Source of the DNA: Noviherbaspirillum malthae
GTDB lineage: Bacteria > Pseudomonadota > Gammaproteobacteria > Burkholderiales > Burkholderiaceae_D
Reading direction: 5' to 3'
Assembly: GCF_015352985.1 (NCBI RefSeq)
Contig: NZ_JACYXF010000035.1
Span: forward strand, 1 to 58,882
Length of the DNA: 58,882 nt
The position numbers and the translations under genes were made by a program. Below are positions 32,885-41,823 of this stretch, one piece after another. The notes beneath the pieces were generated by a model that saw only the letters and a program-made list of their open reading frames with translations, had not been told where the DNA came from and ran no database searches. Numbering within the stretch: the stretch's first letter is position 1; every line of letters begins with the position of its first letter.

Positions 32885-33091
32885 ATGTACGAGCTGAAAG
32901 TAGAAGGAATGACCTGTGGCGGTTGCGCTTCCCGCGTCACAAAGGCGATTCGGTCGGTGGACAGTAATGCCGACGTCAACATCGATTTGAAAAGCAAAAC
33001 CGTCCGTGTAGATACAACCGCAGATGTGGCGGCACTTGCCTCGGCAGTCACTGCCGCAGGCTATCCGGCAACGGCAACCCAGAGTGCTTAA
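32885..33091 (+). CDS. copZ: Copper chaperone CopZ
   Basis: 68 aa from the ATG at 32885, with GGAGG 7 nt upstream. A single heavy-metal-associated domain: MTCGGCASRV holds the two Cu(I)-binding Cys. A cytoplasmic Cu(I) carrier to the P1B ATPases CopA (37948-40362) and the ATPase at 33649. It directly follows a CueR promoter. Confidence 0.93.
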   Translation: MYELKVEGMTCGGCASRVTKAIRSVDSNADVNIDLKSKTVRVDTTADVAALASAVTAAGYPATATQSA

Positions 33092-33100
33092 GCAGATAAC

Positions 33101-33129
33101 CCTTCGGTGGCGGTGACCCGCCCCGAAGG
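33101..33129 (+). terminator. Hairpin after copZ
   Basis: CCTTCGG (33101-33107) with CCGAAGG (33123-33129) and, inside, GGCGG with CCGCC around a TGAC loop. No T-run follows, so it may be a partial terminator or a stability element between copZ and the ferredoxin gene. Confidence 0.45.
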
Positions 33130-33186
33130 TTATTGGCTCCTGTCGTCCCCTGATGACAGCAATCCCACGTAACTGAAGGCCAAGCC

Positions 33187-33525
33187 ATGCCAAAGATAGT
33201 TGTATTGCCTCACGCCGAGTATGCACCTGACGGGCAGACCATTGATACACAGGGGACGACCACCCTCTGCGATGCCTTGCTAGCCAATGGTGTTGAAATT
33301 GAGCATGCCTGCGGGAAGGTCGGCGCTTGCACCACCTGCCATGTGGTGGTTACCAAAGGTTTTGAGTCCTTGAATCCGATGGACGAAAACGAAGAGGACA
33401 TGCTTGACCAAGCCTGGGGCTTACAACCCAATTCCCGGCTTTCATGTCAGGCCATCGTGGGTAATACGGACATAACAGTCGAAATACCGAAGTACACGAT
33501 TAATCATGCAAAGGAAAATGCGTAA
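33187..33525 (+). CDS. fdx: ISC-type [2Fe-2S] ferredoxin
   Basis: 112 aa with the adrenodoxin-like cluster motif EHACGKVGACTTCHVVV and a fourth Cys in SCQAIVG. This form normally sits with iscSUA-hscBA, where it gives electrons for Fe-S assembly. Here it lies between copZ and a copper ATPase. Cu(I) is known to destroy exposed Fe-S clusters, so a copper-induced spare ferredoxin is a sensible inference. An electron role for the periplasmic copper proteins is unlikely because there is no signal peptide. Confidence 0.9.
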   Translation: MPKIVVLPHAEYAPDGQTIDTQGTTTLCDALLANGVEIEHACGKVGACTTCHVVVTKGFESLNPMDENEEDMLDQAWGLQPNSRLSCQAIVGNTDITVEIPKYTINHAKENA

Positions 33526-33565
33526 GTCGACGCATCGCCAAGATTTCAAGGCTTATCGGCAAACT

Positions 33566-33577
33566 TGACCTAGGTCA
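33566..33577 (+). promoter_or_regulatory. Perfect 12-bp palindrome before the copper ATPase
   Basis: TGACCTAGGTCA lies 72 bp before the ATPase start. It overlaps a TTGACC but no -10 lies at 16-19 bp, so it is not a CueR promoter. Possibly another regulator's site. Confidence 0.3.
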
Positions 33578-33648
33578 TTCAATTTTCATCATCATCTCCA
33601 TACGATAGGCCGACCGCATCTTCCATAACGCAGCCCACAGGAGGGCTC

Positions 33649-36039
33649 ATGGACAACCGAACTCAAGAACAACACGTACACCATGACCATCATGGTCACC
33701 ATCATGTGCATCACGGACATGGAGACGGTGACGTGGCTGAACCGCTCTTGGACAAACCGTTCACGGACCCAGTATGCGGGATGAAAGTCGCGGCAAACCC
33801 GGACAAGACTATCTTTTATCAGGGAACGAGCTACCACTTTTGCAGCACGAAGTGCATGGACAAGTTCAAGGCCGACCCCGAAGCCTACCTGGAGCCCAAG
33901 CCATCCGCGCCAATCTCCGTGCCGGCACCGGAAGGAACGATTTATACGTGCCCGATGCATCCGGAGATTCGCCAGACGCAACCTGGCAACTGCCCAATTT
34001 GCGGGATGTCGCTTGAGCCGGTAATGCCGTCGCTTGAGGAAGAAGAGAATCCGGAGCTGGTCGACTTCCGCCGGCGTTTCTGGTGGACGCTACCGCTGAC
34101 GGTCGTCGTGACCGTTCTGGCGATGTTTGGCCACAGAGTTTTTCCCCAAGGGTTACCGAGCCAAAGCTGGATAGAGTTCGCCCTCAGTACACCAGTAGTC
34201 CTGTACGCAGGCTGGCCGTTCTTCGTGCGTTGGGCTCAGTCCATTGCTAACCGCAGTCCAAACATGTGGACGCTGATTGGTACCGGAACGGGTGCTGCCT
34301 ATATCTACAGCGTGGTGGCGACCATCGCGCCTGGACTCTTTCCGTCCACATTCCAGATGCACGGCCGCGTCGGTGTGTATTACGAGGCCGCGGCCGTCAT
34401 CATTTCATTGACGCTTCTGGGACAGATTCTCGAGCTGCGGGCACGCTCGCAGACCTCCGCGGCTATAAAGTCTCTTCTCGGGCTCGCACCGAAGACTGCG
34501 CGTCGGATACAGCCTAATGGAAGCGAAGAAGACGTCCCACTCACCCATGTCCATATCGGCGATATGCTCCGCGTCCGCCCGGGCGAAAAGGTGCCAGTGG
34601 ACGGTGAAGTCCTGGAAGGCGAAAGCGCGCTGGATGAATCAATGCTGACCGGTGAGCCTGTTCCGGTCACCAAGCGTGCCGGGGACAAGCTCATTGGAGC
34701 AACCATCAATACGAGCGGCAGCCTCGTGATGCGGGCAGAGAAAGTGGGCTCCCAGACGATGTTGTCCCAGATTGTGCAGATGGTTGCCAATGCACAGCGC
34801 TCGCGGGCGCCGATGCAACGCCTGGCGGACGTCGTCGCCGGCTACTTTGTGGTCATTGTCGTAGGCATCGCTTTGCTCACACTGCTTGGTTGGGGCGTCT
34901 TCGGCCCAGAGCCCAGCTGGGTTTACGGCTTCGTCAACGCCGTTTCGGTGCTCATCATTGCCTGCCCATGTGCCCTCGGTCTCGCGACGCCTATGTCAAT
35001 CATGGCCGCCACTGGGCGTGCAGCAACACAAGGCGTGCTATACCGCGATGCCGCTGCTATTGAAGGCATGCGCCAAGTTGACACCCTCATTGTCGACAAG
35101 ACCGGGACCCTGACAGAGGGCAAACCGGCGTTCGACCGTGTCGTTGCGGCGCCAGGATTCACCGACATGGACGTTCTTCAGATTGCGGCCAGTATTGACC
35201 AGGGAAGCGAACATCCCTTGGCTCACGCCATCGTGGAAGAAGCCCGTAAGCGTGGAGTCCGTCTGGACAAGCCGGAAACTTTTGAGTCATCCAGTGGCAT
35301 TGGCGTACGGGGAGTCGTCGCGGGCAAGCGGATTGCGCTTGGAAACACGGCGCTGATGGACCAAGAAAGAGTTGACTGGCGCGGACTCGTAGGACCGGCA
35401 GAAGAGTTGCGTAATGAGGGGGCGAGCGTGATGTACCTTGCTGCAGACGGTCGACTGGTCGGACTTCTGGCTGTATCAGACCCTATCAAAGCGACTACCG
35501 CAGAGGCTCTCCGGTCTTTGAAAGATGCAGGTCTCAAGGTGGTCATGGCAACCGGCGACGGCCTGACCACGGCAAAGTCCGTTGGTAAGAAGCTTGGCAT
35601 TGAGGAAGTCTATGGCGAGGTAAAGCCGCAAGACAAACTGAATCTTGTCGAGCGCCTCCAGGGAGAAGGCAAAGTTGTTGCCATGGCTGGAGACGGCATC
35701 AACGATGCCCCTGCATTGGCTCGGTCCAACGTTGGCATCGCTATGGGAACCGGCACCGACGTTGCTATCAATAGTGCTCACGTAACACTGGTAAAGGGAG
35801 ACCTACGCGCGATAGCTCGCGCACGCACACTCTCTGTAGATACGGTACGCAATATGCGGCAAAACTTGGGGTTTGCGTTTATCTACAACGCCTTGGGCAT
35901 TCCATTGGCGGCCGGCCTTCTTTACCCTTTCACAGGCCAACTACTGTCCCCGATGATTGCAGCTTTGGCAATGAGTCTAAGCTCAGTATCAGTTATCACG
36001 AATGCGCTTCGCTTGCGCGGCGGTTCGGGGCAATCCTAA
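33649..36039 (+). CDS. copA2: Copper/silver-exporting P1B-type ATPase with His-rich, YHS and CPMHPEI N-terminus
   Basis: 796 aa; GGAGG lies before the ATG. The N-terminus is unusual: a His-rich stretch (residues 8-27), a YHS domain (TDPVCGM near 40) and a CPMHPEI..CPICGMSLEP metal-binding segment (about 100-125) in place of classical HMA domains. Then the ATPase core: CPC at 439-441, phosphorylated Asp483 in DKTGT, GDGINDAP, and YN plus MSLSS in the last helices, the Cu(I)/Ag(I) signature. It exports Cu(I) or Ag(I) to the periplasm. This SilP/CopF-like form complements CopA. Confidence 0.93.
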   Translation: MDNRTQEQHVHHDHHGHHHVHHGHGDGDVAEPLLDKPFTDPVCGMKVAANPDKTIFYQGTSYHFCSTKCMDKFKADPEAYLEPKPSAPISVPAPEGTIYTCPMHPEIRQTQPGNCPICGMSLEPVMPSLEEEENPELVDFRRRFWWTLPLTVVVTVLAMFGHRVFPQGLPSQSWIEFALSTPVVLYAGWPFFVRWAQSIANRSPNMWTLIGTGTGAAYIYSVVATIAPGLFPSTFQMHGRVGVYYEAAAVIISLTLLGQILELRARSQTSAAIKSLLGLAPKTARRIQPNGSEEDVPLTHVHIGDMLRVRPGEKVPVDGEVLEGESALDESMLTGEPVPVTKRAGDKLIGATINTSGSLVMRAEKVGSQTMLSQIVQMVANAQRSRAPMQRLADVVAGYFVVIVVGIALLTLLGWGVFGPEPSWVYGFVNAVSVLIIACPCALGLATPMSIMAATGRAATQGVLYRDAAAIEGMRQVDTLIVDKTGTLTEGKPAFDRVVAAPGFTDMDVLQIAASIDQGSEHPLAHAIVEEARKRGVRLDKPETFESSSGIGVRGVVAGKRIALGNTALMDQERVDWRGLVGPAEELRNEGASVMYLAADGRLVGLLAVSDPIKATTAEALRSLKDAGLKVVMATGDGLTTAKSVGKKLGIEEVYGEVKPQDKLNLVERLQGEGKVVAMAGDGINDAPALARSNVGIAMGTGTDVAINSAHVTLVKGDLRAIARARTLSVDTVRNMRQNLGFAFIYNALGIPLAAGLLYPFTGQLLSPMIAALAMSLSSVSVITNALRLRGGSGQS

Positions 36040-36113
36040 ACGCGTCAGAGGAGAACAGGTTCTACGCTGCGATAATGCATTTCAATAGCCAATCAATGTC
36101 TTACCGAACTTCA

Positions 36114-36638
36114 ATGAAGAACATGAAACGCCCAAATATTGGATTACATCTATCAAAGTGCCTGTTGGTCTTACTGGCTACAGCATCCGTACATCAGTAC
36201 AGCATCGCTCAGCAGTCCACAGCGCCGGGAATACAAAAGCGGCTAAGTGACCTGTTCTCGAGTTCCAAGGAAGAGGAGCTTCTGGAGCCCGACTTGGCGT
36301 TCAAGATGAAAGTTGCCGCTTCCGGTCCCACTACCCTTGTCGTAGACCTGATACCAGCGAACGGCTATTACTTGTACCGAGACCGAATCCGCTTCGCCCT
36401 CAAAAATACCCGTGGAGTAGCTATCAAGTCGGTGAAACTCCCGGTCGGTAAGGTGAAGAATGACCCAACGTTCGGCAGGATGGAAACCTATGAAAAGCCC
36501 ATCCAAGCCGAAATAGCGTTGGAAAGAGCGCCCAATGCGAAAACTTTGACCCTTGCCGCAAGCTACCAGGGTTGCAACGAAAAAACCGGAGTCTGCTATC
36601 CGCCGCAGGACAAAGAGGTCAATCTGACCTTGCCGTGA
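36114..36638 (+). CDS. Exported DsbD alpha-domain-like protein
   Basis: 174 aa from the ATG at 36114; ATGs at 36075 and 36123 are alternatives and none has a clear ribosome site. A signal peptide (LLVLLATASVHQYSIAQ) is followed by an immunoglobulin-like domain that ends with YQGCNEKTGVCYPP, the two-Cys site of the N-terminal (alpha) domain of DsbD. The transmembrane and gamma domains of DsbD are absent, so it cannot take electrons from thioredoxin alone. It may pass electrons to periplasmic thiol targets or bind copper through the Cys pair. Confidence 0.75.
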   Translation: MKNMKRPNIGLHLSKCLLVLLATASVHQYSIAQQSTAPGIQKRLSDLFSSSKEEELLEPDLAFKMKVAASGPTTLVVDLIPANGYYLYRDRIRFALKNTRGVAIKSVKLPVGKVKNDPTFGRMETYEKPIQAEIALERAPNAKTLTLAASYQGCNEKTGVCYPPQDKEVNLTLP

Positions 36639-36678
36639 TTATTTGATGTGCCGGTTGGGATACACCGCTGGAGGCACA

Positions 36679-36966
36679 ATGGACATCAACTATGAGCGAA
36701 TTAAGCGGCTCGACCTGTTGGGTGGAGTTGGAGCAGGAGTGCTGGGAGCCGGCATAGCGCTCCTGTTTGCCAGTTCCCTGCAGCCCTTTGCCGTGCCTGC
36801 GCTGTTGATTGGAATCCTCGCACACGGATGGGCAATGTATGCCAAAGGCAAGCTTGTGCGCCAAGCCAAAGTGGAACAGCCGAAATGGGTCATAGTGGCA
36901 GAATGGGCTTGTTGGCTGATGCTGACTGGCTTGGTTTTCTATGTCGCCTTAGCCGCACGAACCTAG
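36679..36966 (+). CDS. Small inner-membrane protein
   Basis: 95 aa from the ATG at 36679, with GGAGG upstream. Three hydrophobic segments (LGGVGAGVLGAGIALLFASSL, AVPALLIGILAHGWAMYAKG, WACWLMLTGLVFYVALAA). No recognised family. Last gene of the plus-strand copper cluster; its linkage to copper is inferred from position only. It is convergent with the hotdog protein gene. Confidence 0.6.
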   Translation: MDINYERIKRLDLLGGVGAGVLGAGIALLFASSLQPFAVPALLIGILAHGWAMYAKGKLVRQAKVEQPKWVIVAEWACWLMLTGLVFYVALAART

Positions 36967-37025
36967 GCCGTTTCATTCTTCCGGTTTGTGTCAAACAACC
37001 TCAAGCTACGCCGCCTAGGAATGCG

Positions 37026-37496
37026 TTATGGGGTACTTCTATGGGCGCCGGCCGGAGCGACCATCCCGCTTGCCAAGGCAAAGGTCATACGATTACCGTC
37101 CTTGTCGCCCAGCAGCGCCCCTTTTACAAAGCAAAAGTTCTTCGCAGAGCGAACAACCTCGGCCTGAAAGGCCAGTCCACTACTCGCCTTGGCGAGACTG
37201 AGAAACTGAACTGAAAGCTCAAGCGTGACAACAACATCTACGTCGTACTGGGCAAGCCCAGCTAGAACAAATGCTGCATCGAATCCTGCAGAAATGACGC
37301 CGCCATTGATGGCGTCCGTTCCACCTCCGCCAAGTACTCCTTCATTGAGGGTCTTGAACCGGACAACTGCCAGTCCAGGTTCTTCGAAGGTGCCCTCAAA
37401 GCCAAACCATTCAATCTCCTTGCGGAAATTGAATCCGGATAGCTGACGGCTTCGCTGCTCGGCGGACAGTCGAAACGGAATTGCCGCTGTTTCCAT
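37026..37496 (-). CDS. Hotdog-fold thioesterase-like protein (PaaI type)
   Basis: 156 aa from the ATG at 37494-37496, overlapping nothing but lying 14 bp after cueR. The hotdog core is visible: GTFEEPGLAVVRF, then LNEGVLGGGGTDAINGGVISAGFDAAFVLAG, then VVVTLELSVQFLSLAKA and FVKGALLGDKDG. It resembles PaaI-like acyl-CoA thioesterases. The link to the copper genes is not obvious; it seems to be the last gene of the copA-cueR transcript. Confidence 0.7.
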   Translation of the reverse strand: METAAIPFRLSAEQRSRQLSGFNFRKEIEWFGFEGTFEEPGLAVVRFKTLNEGVLGGGGTDAINGGVISAGFDAAFVLAGLAQYDVDVVVTLELSVQFLSLAKASSGLAFQAEVVRSAKNFCFVKGALLGDKDGNRMTFALASGMVAPAGAHRSTP

Positions 37497-37510
37497 GGGA
37501 ACCCTCTCGG

Positions 37511-37912
37511 TTAGTGGCAATGAGATTTTGTCGCCAAGTCATTGATTATCGGGCAGTCTGGCCGATGGTCACCGCGGCAGCTGTCAGATAAAAGCTGAAG
37601 CTGGTCCCGGATGGATTGCAGCTTTTGGATGTCCTGGTTCAACTCCTCAATATACTGACTTGCCAGCTTCTTGACTTCTGCACTCTTCCGCGTCCGGTCC
37701 TCCCAAAGGCCTAGCAAGGTCTTGATACGCTCCAGAGAGAATCCCAAATCCCTCGAACGCCGAATGAAGCGAAGGGTCTGCACCTCCGCGTCGGTGTACT
37801 GCCTGTAACCGGCGTCCGTCCTAGAACTTTTTTTGATGAGGTCCACGCTCTCGTAATAGCGAATCATCTTCGCTGTGACCCCTGACGCTTTAGCGGCTTC
37901 ACCAATATTCAT
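37511..37912 (-). CDS. cueR: Cu(I)-responsive regulator CueR
   Basis: 133-aa MerR-family activator: winged helix (NIGEAAKASGVTAKMIRYYES, YRQYTDAEVQTLRFIRR), a long dimerisation helix and the Cu(I) site Cys112 and Cys120 in CRGDHRPDC, the same numbering as E. coli CueR. It lies 35 bp after copA on the same strand, so it is transcribed from the copA CueR promoter. It is the only MerR-type gene in the window, and therefore the likely reader of the five CueR-type promoters. Confidence 0.95.
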   Translation of the reverse strand: MNIGEAAKASGVTAKMIRYYESVDLIKKSSRTDAGYRQYTDAEVQTLRFIRRSRDLGFSLERIKTLLGLWEDRTRKSAEVKKLASQYIEELNQDIQKLQSIRDQLQLLSDSCRGDHRPDCPIINDLATKSHCH

Positions 37913-37947
37913 TTTTTACCTCGTCTCTGAATGAAAATATGCTCTGG

Positions 37948-40362
37948 TCATTTCGCAGTTGATTCAGGCTTCCAGCGCCGCAGCAACAACGCATTGCTGA
38001 CAACGCTGACCGAGCTGAATGCCATTGCCGCACCGGCGATTACCGGGTTGAGAACGCCGAATGCAGCAAGCGGAATTCCAATCAAGTTGTAGATGAATGC
38101 CCAGAACAGGTTTTGCTGTATTTTCCTGTACGTCTTTTTCGAAATGTCGATAGCGTCTGCAACCAGCGCCGGGTCGCCACGCATTAGCGTGATTCCGGCA
38201 GTATGCATCGCCACATCGGTACCGGTGGACATCGCGATTCCGACGTCGGCCGCTGCCAGCGCGGGCGCGTCGTTGATGCCATCACCTACCATGGCCACTT
38301 TCCGGCCATCCTGCTTCAGCGCACCGACGACATTGGCCTTGTCAGCTGGCAGAACCTCCGCCTTGAATTCGGTGATACCAACTGCCGATGCGACTGCTTT
38401 CGCGCTGCCGGCGTTGTCCCCTGTGAGCATCACGGACGTCACGCCCATTCCAGCCAGCTTGGCTACTGCATCTTTCGCGGATGGCTTCAACGTGTCACCG
38501 AACGCCAACAAGCCTGCGATTTCGGTATTCCTATCCGTCTGTACCGCGAGCCAGGAGACAGTTCTGCCAGAGGCTTCGTGAGCCTTCGCGATATGTTCCT
38601 GGCCAGAGGTATTGGCACCCAATTCCTGCATCAAGCGCTTGTTGCCTAGGAATACGGTTACACCTCCAACATCGGCCTGAACGCCACGGCCAGGTAGTGC
38701 CTTCGCGTTGGTTGCCGGGCGTAGAGACGTAGCACGCTCCACTGCTGCGGCAGCAACTGCTTTTGCCAACGGATGGTCACTGTACTGCTGAACAGCCTGT
38801 GCAAGCTCCAGTACGCGACGTTCGGATTGCGTGCCGCTAGCGATTGCAACAAGTGCCGGCTTGCCTTCAGTCAGAGTGCCTGTCTTGTCAAAAGCTACAG
38901 TGGTAACGGCATGAGCTGTTTCGAGAGCTTCCGCATCCTTGATGAGAATGCCGTACTTCGCTGCAACGCCGGTTCCAGCCATGATGGAAGTCGGCGTAGC
39001 CAGCCCCAAAGCACAAGGACATGCGATGACCTGAACAGCCACGGCATTGAGCAATGCCTGCTGCCAGTCGCCTGTGACCAGTCCCCAGCCAAAGAAGGTC
39101 ACGACAGAGATGAGTAGCACGACCGGCACGAAAACGGCACTCACCTTGTCCACGAGCCGTTGGATAGGTGCTTTCACGGCCTGAGCGTCTTCGACGAGCT
39201 TGATAATTTGGGACAGCATGGTTGCCCCGCCCACTGCAGTCGCTTCCAGAACCAGCAGGCCATCGGCATTCACGGCACCGCCCGTGACCTTGTCACCCAC
39301 AGACTTCGTGACAGGCAGGCTCTCGCCAGTTAGAAGCGATTCGTCCAGATGACTTGAGCCTTCTACAACCGTGCCGTCGACCGGGACGCGGTCGCCGGGA
39401 CGAACGATGACAAGGTCACCTACATGGACCTGTGCAACTGGAACCTGAACGTCTTTGCCGTCTCGGCGCACAATGGCGTCGGTCGCGCGCAACGACTCAA
39501 GAGCTCGAAGTGCCGCCACCGTTTGTTGCTTGGCACGAGCTTCCAGCCATTTCCCGAGCAATACAAGCGTGATAACCACTGCCGAAGACTCGAAGTACAA
39601 GTGGTCCATCCCCTCATGGCCAGCGTGCGCTATCAGCAGATAGACCGATAAGCCGTAAGCCGCGCTGGTGCCAATCGCAACCAAGAGGTCCATATTGCCT
39701 GTACGAGCCATCAGCGCCTTCCATCCGGCCTTGTAGAAACGCGCGCCCAGCCAAAACTGCACTGGAGTGGCCAGCAGCAGCTGAACCCAGCCAGGCAACA
39801 TCCAGTCTTGGCCAAACGGCATACCAACCATCGGGACGACAAGTGGAAGGCTGAATAAAGCCGCTAAAGCGACAGGCCACCATGTCGGTAGCGTGCCTGT
39901 CTTTTCTTTCTTCGGCTCGGTGGCCACTACTGGCGAGGCTTCGTACCCCGCTTTCTGAATGGCCGCGATGAGGGTCTCGACAGGAATGCCGACAGAGGTG
40001 ATTTGAGCTTTCTCGGTCGCGAGATTGACTGCTGCGTCCGTTACCCCAGGAACCTTCTTGAGGGCTTTTTCTACTCTGGTCACGCAGGACGCGCAGGTCA
40101 TGCCGGAAATGGAGAGGGAGACAGGCTCGCCAGGAACCTCATAGCCCGCCTTTTCAACCGCGCTGGAAAGCGCCTCCAACGTGGCAGTTTGGTCAACTTC
40201 CACGGTTGCCTTCTCTGTTGCAAGGTTCACTGATGCGTTTTTTACGCCCGGCACCTTTTTCAAGGCTCGTTCGACCCGGCCTACGCAGGATGCACAGGTC
40301 ATCCCATCGACTTTGAAGCTGAGTTCGGTAATGCTGTTTGTATTCTTGAGTGCGGTATCCAT
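37948..40362 (-). CDS. copA: Cu(I)-exporting P1B-type ATPase CopA
   Basis: 804 aa from the ATG at 40360-40362, with AGGAG 8 nt upstream; the longer frame would place the start upstream of the CueR promoter. Two N-terminal heavy-metal domains, each with MTCASC. Then CPC at 448-450, phosphorylated Asp492 in DKTGT, GDGINDAP, and YN and MAFSS in the last helices, as in Cu(I) transporters. It moves Cu(I) from the cytoplasm to the periplasm and is fed by CopZ. A CueR promoter lies 27 bp before the start. Confidence 0.95.
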   Translation of the reverse strand: MDTALKNTNSITELSFKVDGMTCASCVGRVERALKKVPGVKNASVNLATEKATVEVDQTATLEALSSAVEKAGYEVPGEPVSLSISGMTCASCVTRVEKALKKVPGVTDAAVNLATEKAQITSVGIPVETLIAAIQKAGYEASPVVATEPKKEKTGTLPTWWPVALAALFSLPLVVPMVGMPFGQDWMLPGWVQLLLATPVQFWLGARFYKAGWKALMARTGNMDLLVAIGTSAAYGLSVYLLIAHAGHEGMDHLYFESSAVVITLVLLGKWLEARAKQQTVAALRALESLRATDAIVRRDGKDVQVPVAQVHVGDLVIVRPGDRVPVDGTVVEGSSHLDESLLTGESLPVTKSVGDKVTGGAVNADGLLVLEATAVGGATMLSQIIKLVEDAQAVKAPIQRLVDKVSAVFVPVVLLISVVTFFGWGLVTGDWQQALLNAVAVQVIACPCALGLATPTSIMAGTGVAAKYGILIKDAEALETAHAVTTVAFDKTGTLTEGKPALVAIASGTQSERRVLELAQAVQQYSDHPLAKAVAAAAVERATSLRPATNAKALPGRGVQADVGGVTVFLGNKRLMQELGANTSGQEHIAKAHEASGRTVSWLAVQTDRNTEIAGLLAFGDTLKPSAKDAVAKLAGMGVTSVMLTGDNAGSAKAVASAVGITEFKAEVLPADKANVVGALKQDGRKVAMVGDGINDAPALAAADVGIAMSTGTDVAMHTAGITLMRGDPALVADAIDISKKTYRKIQQNLFWAFIYNLIGIPLAAFGVLNPVIAGAAMAFSSVSVVSNALLLRRWKPESTAK

Positions 40363-40388
40363 GAGGATTCTCCTGATGCTATACCTAC

Positions 40389-40419
40389 ACGATAGACCTT
40401 CCAACGATGTCAGGGTCAA
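40389..40419 (-). promoter_or_regulatory. CueR-type promoter 3 (copA-cueR)
   Basis: On the minus strand TTGACC (40419-40414), a 19-bp spacer and TATCGT (40394-40389). The spacer ends in GGAAGGT. It lies in the divergent gap between copA and the DUF6161-like gene at 40530. Confidence 0.85.
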
Positions 40420-40529
40420 GCAGTTTTCTTCCCTTTTCAATGCCGAATAGAGAGGTGTAATTTCTACTATGCAAAATTTTCCCAAATGCATGTAGACTGG
40501 CCATTATTGCAACAATTGCTGTGAATCCT

Positions 40530-41768
40530 ATGGACCTTGCCACCGACTCCCAACCGAATATCCTTGAGCCCGCACCGGAACCTACGTTGTTTTCGTTGGA
40601 CTTTGGAAGCAATGGTGGAGTACTTGCACCTACAAGTACCCGCGAATTGCAGGTCTGGATTCAATCAGAAATCGAGTTTTGGGCTTGGGTCGCCTCGGTG
40701 CCAACTGGCAGCCACCGCGGCTCAATTGACGAAGGTGTTCAGTGTTTGCACAACGCATTGCAACATGTACAAAACGCCATTCGATATGAGGGAAACTCAA
40801 GTGCAATAAGCGAGCAACTTGGCCATGCACAGAATTACCTAAGGAACGGATACATCAAAAAAGAACTGCCTCATAGCTCGTCCGCCTTGGCAGAACGGGT
40901 GAACAAGGTGCGGGAACGCGACCCCCTCGAGGCAATTGCGTATCTTTTCGTATTTCTCCCCAAGAGTGGGAACATCTTCGATTCTCGTGACCTCTCTTCT
41001 TGGCGGGGGTTCTTGACGGGGATTTCTGAGCTTTATGGCTTCCCTGCGGTGCCACATGAGGCATACGAAACAGCTGTCTCAAGCGCGGAGAAACTACGTG
41101 CCCGGGTAGAGCAGCTTCTAGGCGAAAAAACCGAAGTTTTCAATGGGCTCCATCGTCACTATCAAACCATATCGTCTGAAATCACGACCGCCGAGCAAAA
41201 GCACAAAGATAACTTCCTCGAGTTCATAAAAGCCAATCAGGCGACATATGACAAAGCGCTCCAAGACCACAAGGACGCGATGTCTAACCTAGAGCAGACC
41301 TTCCGCGAAAAGATGACCTTGCGAGCTCCGGTCGAATATTGGGAAGGACGTCAGTCACATCACACACGGCGGTCTACTTTATTGGGGTGGAGCGTGTTTG
41401 GGTCAATGTCAGCATTGGCGGTTGCCATCGGACTCATCGCGAATTGGGTGCTGAGCAACCTCAAAGCAGACGGCACCCCGGAAGCATGGCGGGTCTCAGT
41501 ATTAGCTTTGATTGGCGTGCTTGGTGTATGGGCGGTACGACTCATCGTACGGATGTTTCTCAGTAACGTCCACCTCGGTACCGACGCCGCTGAACGGGTC
41601 ACGATGGTGAAAACCTATCTCGCCTTACTCGAGGGTGACAAACTACCGTCCGATGACGACCGCAAGCTCATTCTTCAGGCGCTGTTCCGTCCTGCGTCTG
41701 ACGGCTTAGTCAAAGATGAGGGCTTGCCTCATCCGGCCCTTGAGGCGCTTACACGCATAGGAAGATGA
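40530..41768 (+). CDS. DUF6161-like membrane protein with coiled coil
   Basis: 412 aa from the ATG at 40530; a GTG three codons upstream is possible. It has an acidic N-terminus, a helical middle, a coiled coil near 215-270 (NGLHRHYQTISSEITTAEQKHKD), then PVEYWEGRQSHHTRRSTLLGW and two membrane helices (about 290-312 and 325-345), and a short cytoplasmic end. The PVxYW motif before the helices recalls DUF6161 proteins, whose function is unknown. It is transcribed away from copA, so its promoter could be affected by CueR binding, but no CueR signature faces this way. Confidence 0.55.
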   Translation: MDLATDSQPNILEPAPEPTLFSLDFGSNGGVLAPTSTRELQVWIQSEIEFWAWVASVPTGSHRGSIDEGVQCLHNALQHVQNAIRYEGNSSAISEQLGHAQNYLRNGYIKKELPHSSSALAERVNKVRERDPLEAIAYLFVFLPKSGNIFDSRDLSSWRGFLTGISELYGFPAVPHEAYETAVSSAEKLRARVEQLLGEKTEVFNGLHRHYQTISSEITTAEQKHKDNFLEFIKANQATYDKALQDHKDAMSNLEQTFREKMTLRAPVEYWEGRQSHHTRRSTLLGWSVFGSMSALAVAIGLIANWVLSNLKADGTPEAWRVSVLALIGVLGVWAVRLIVRMFLSNVHLGTDAAERVTMVKTYLALLEGDKLPSDDDRKLILQALFRPASDGLVKDEGLPHPALEALTRIGR

Positions 41769-41823
41769 CCAATGTGCGACGATACCAGTGCCGACGCCGC
41801 CCAGGAAAACTGCGTACCAGTAG

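Noticed and set aside
33565..33606. Possible sixth CueR promoter before the copper ATPase
   Set aside because: A TTGACC is present but no -10 lies at 16-20 bp and the GGAA half of the dyad is missing.
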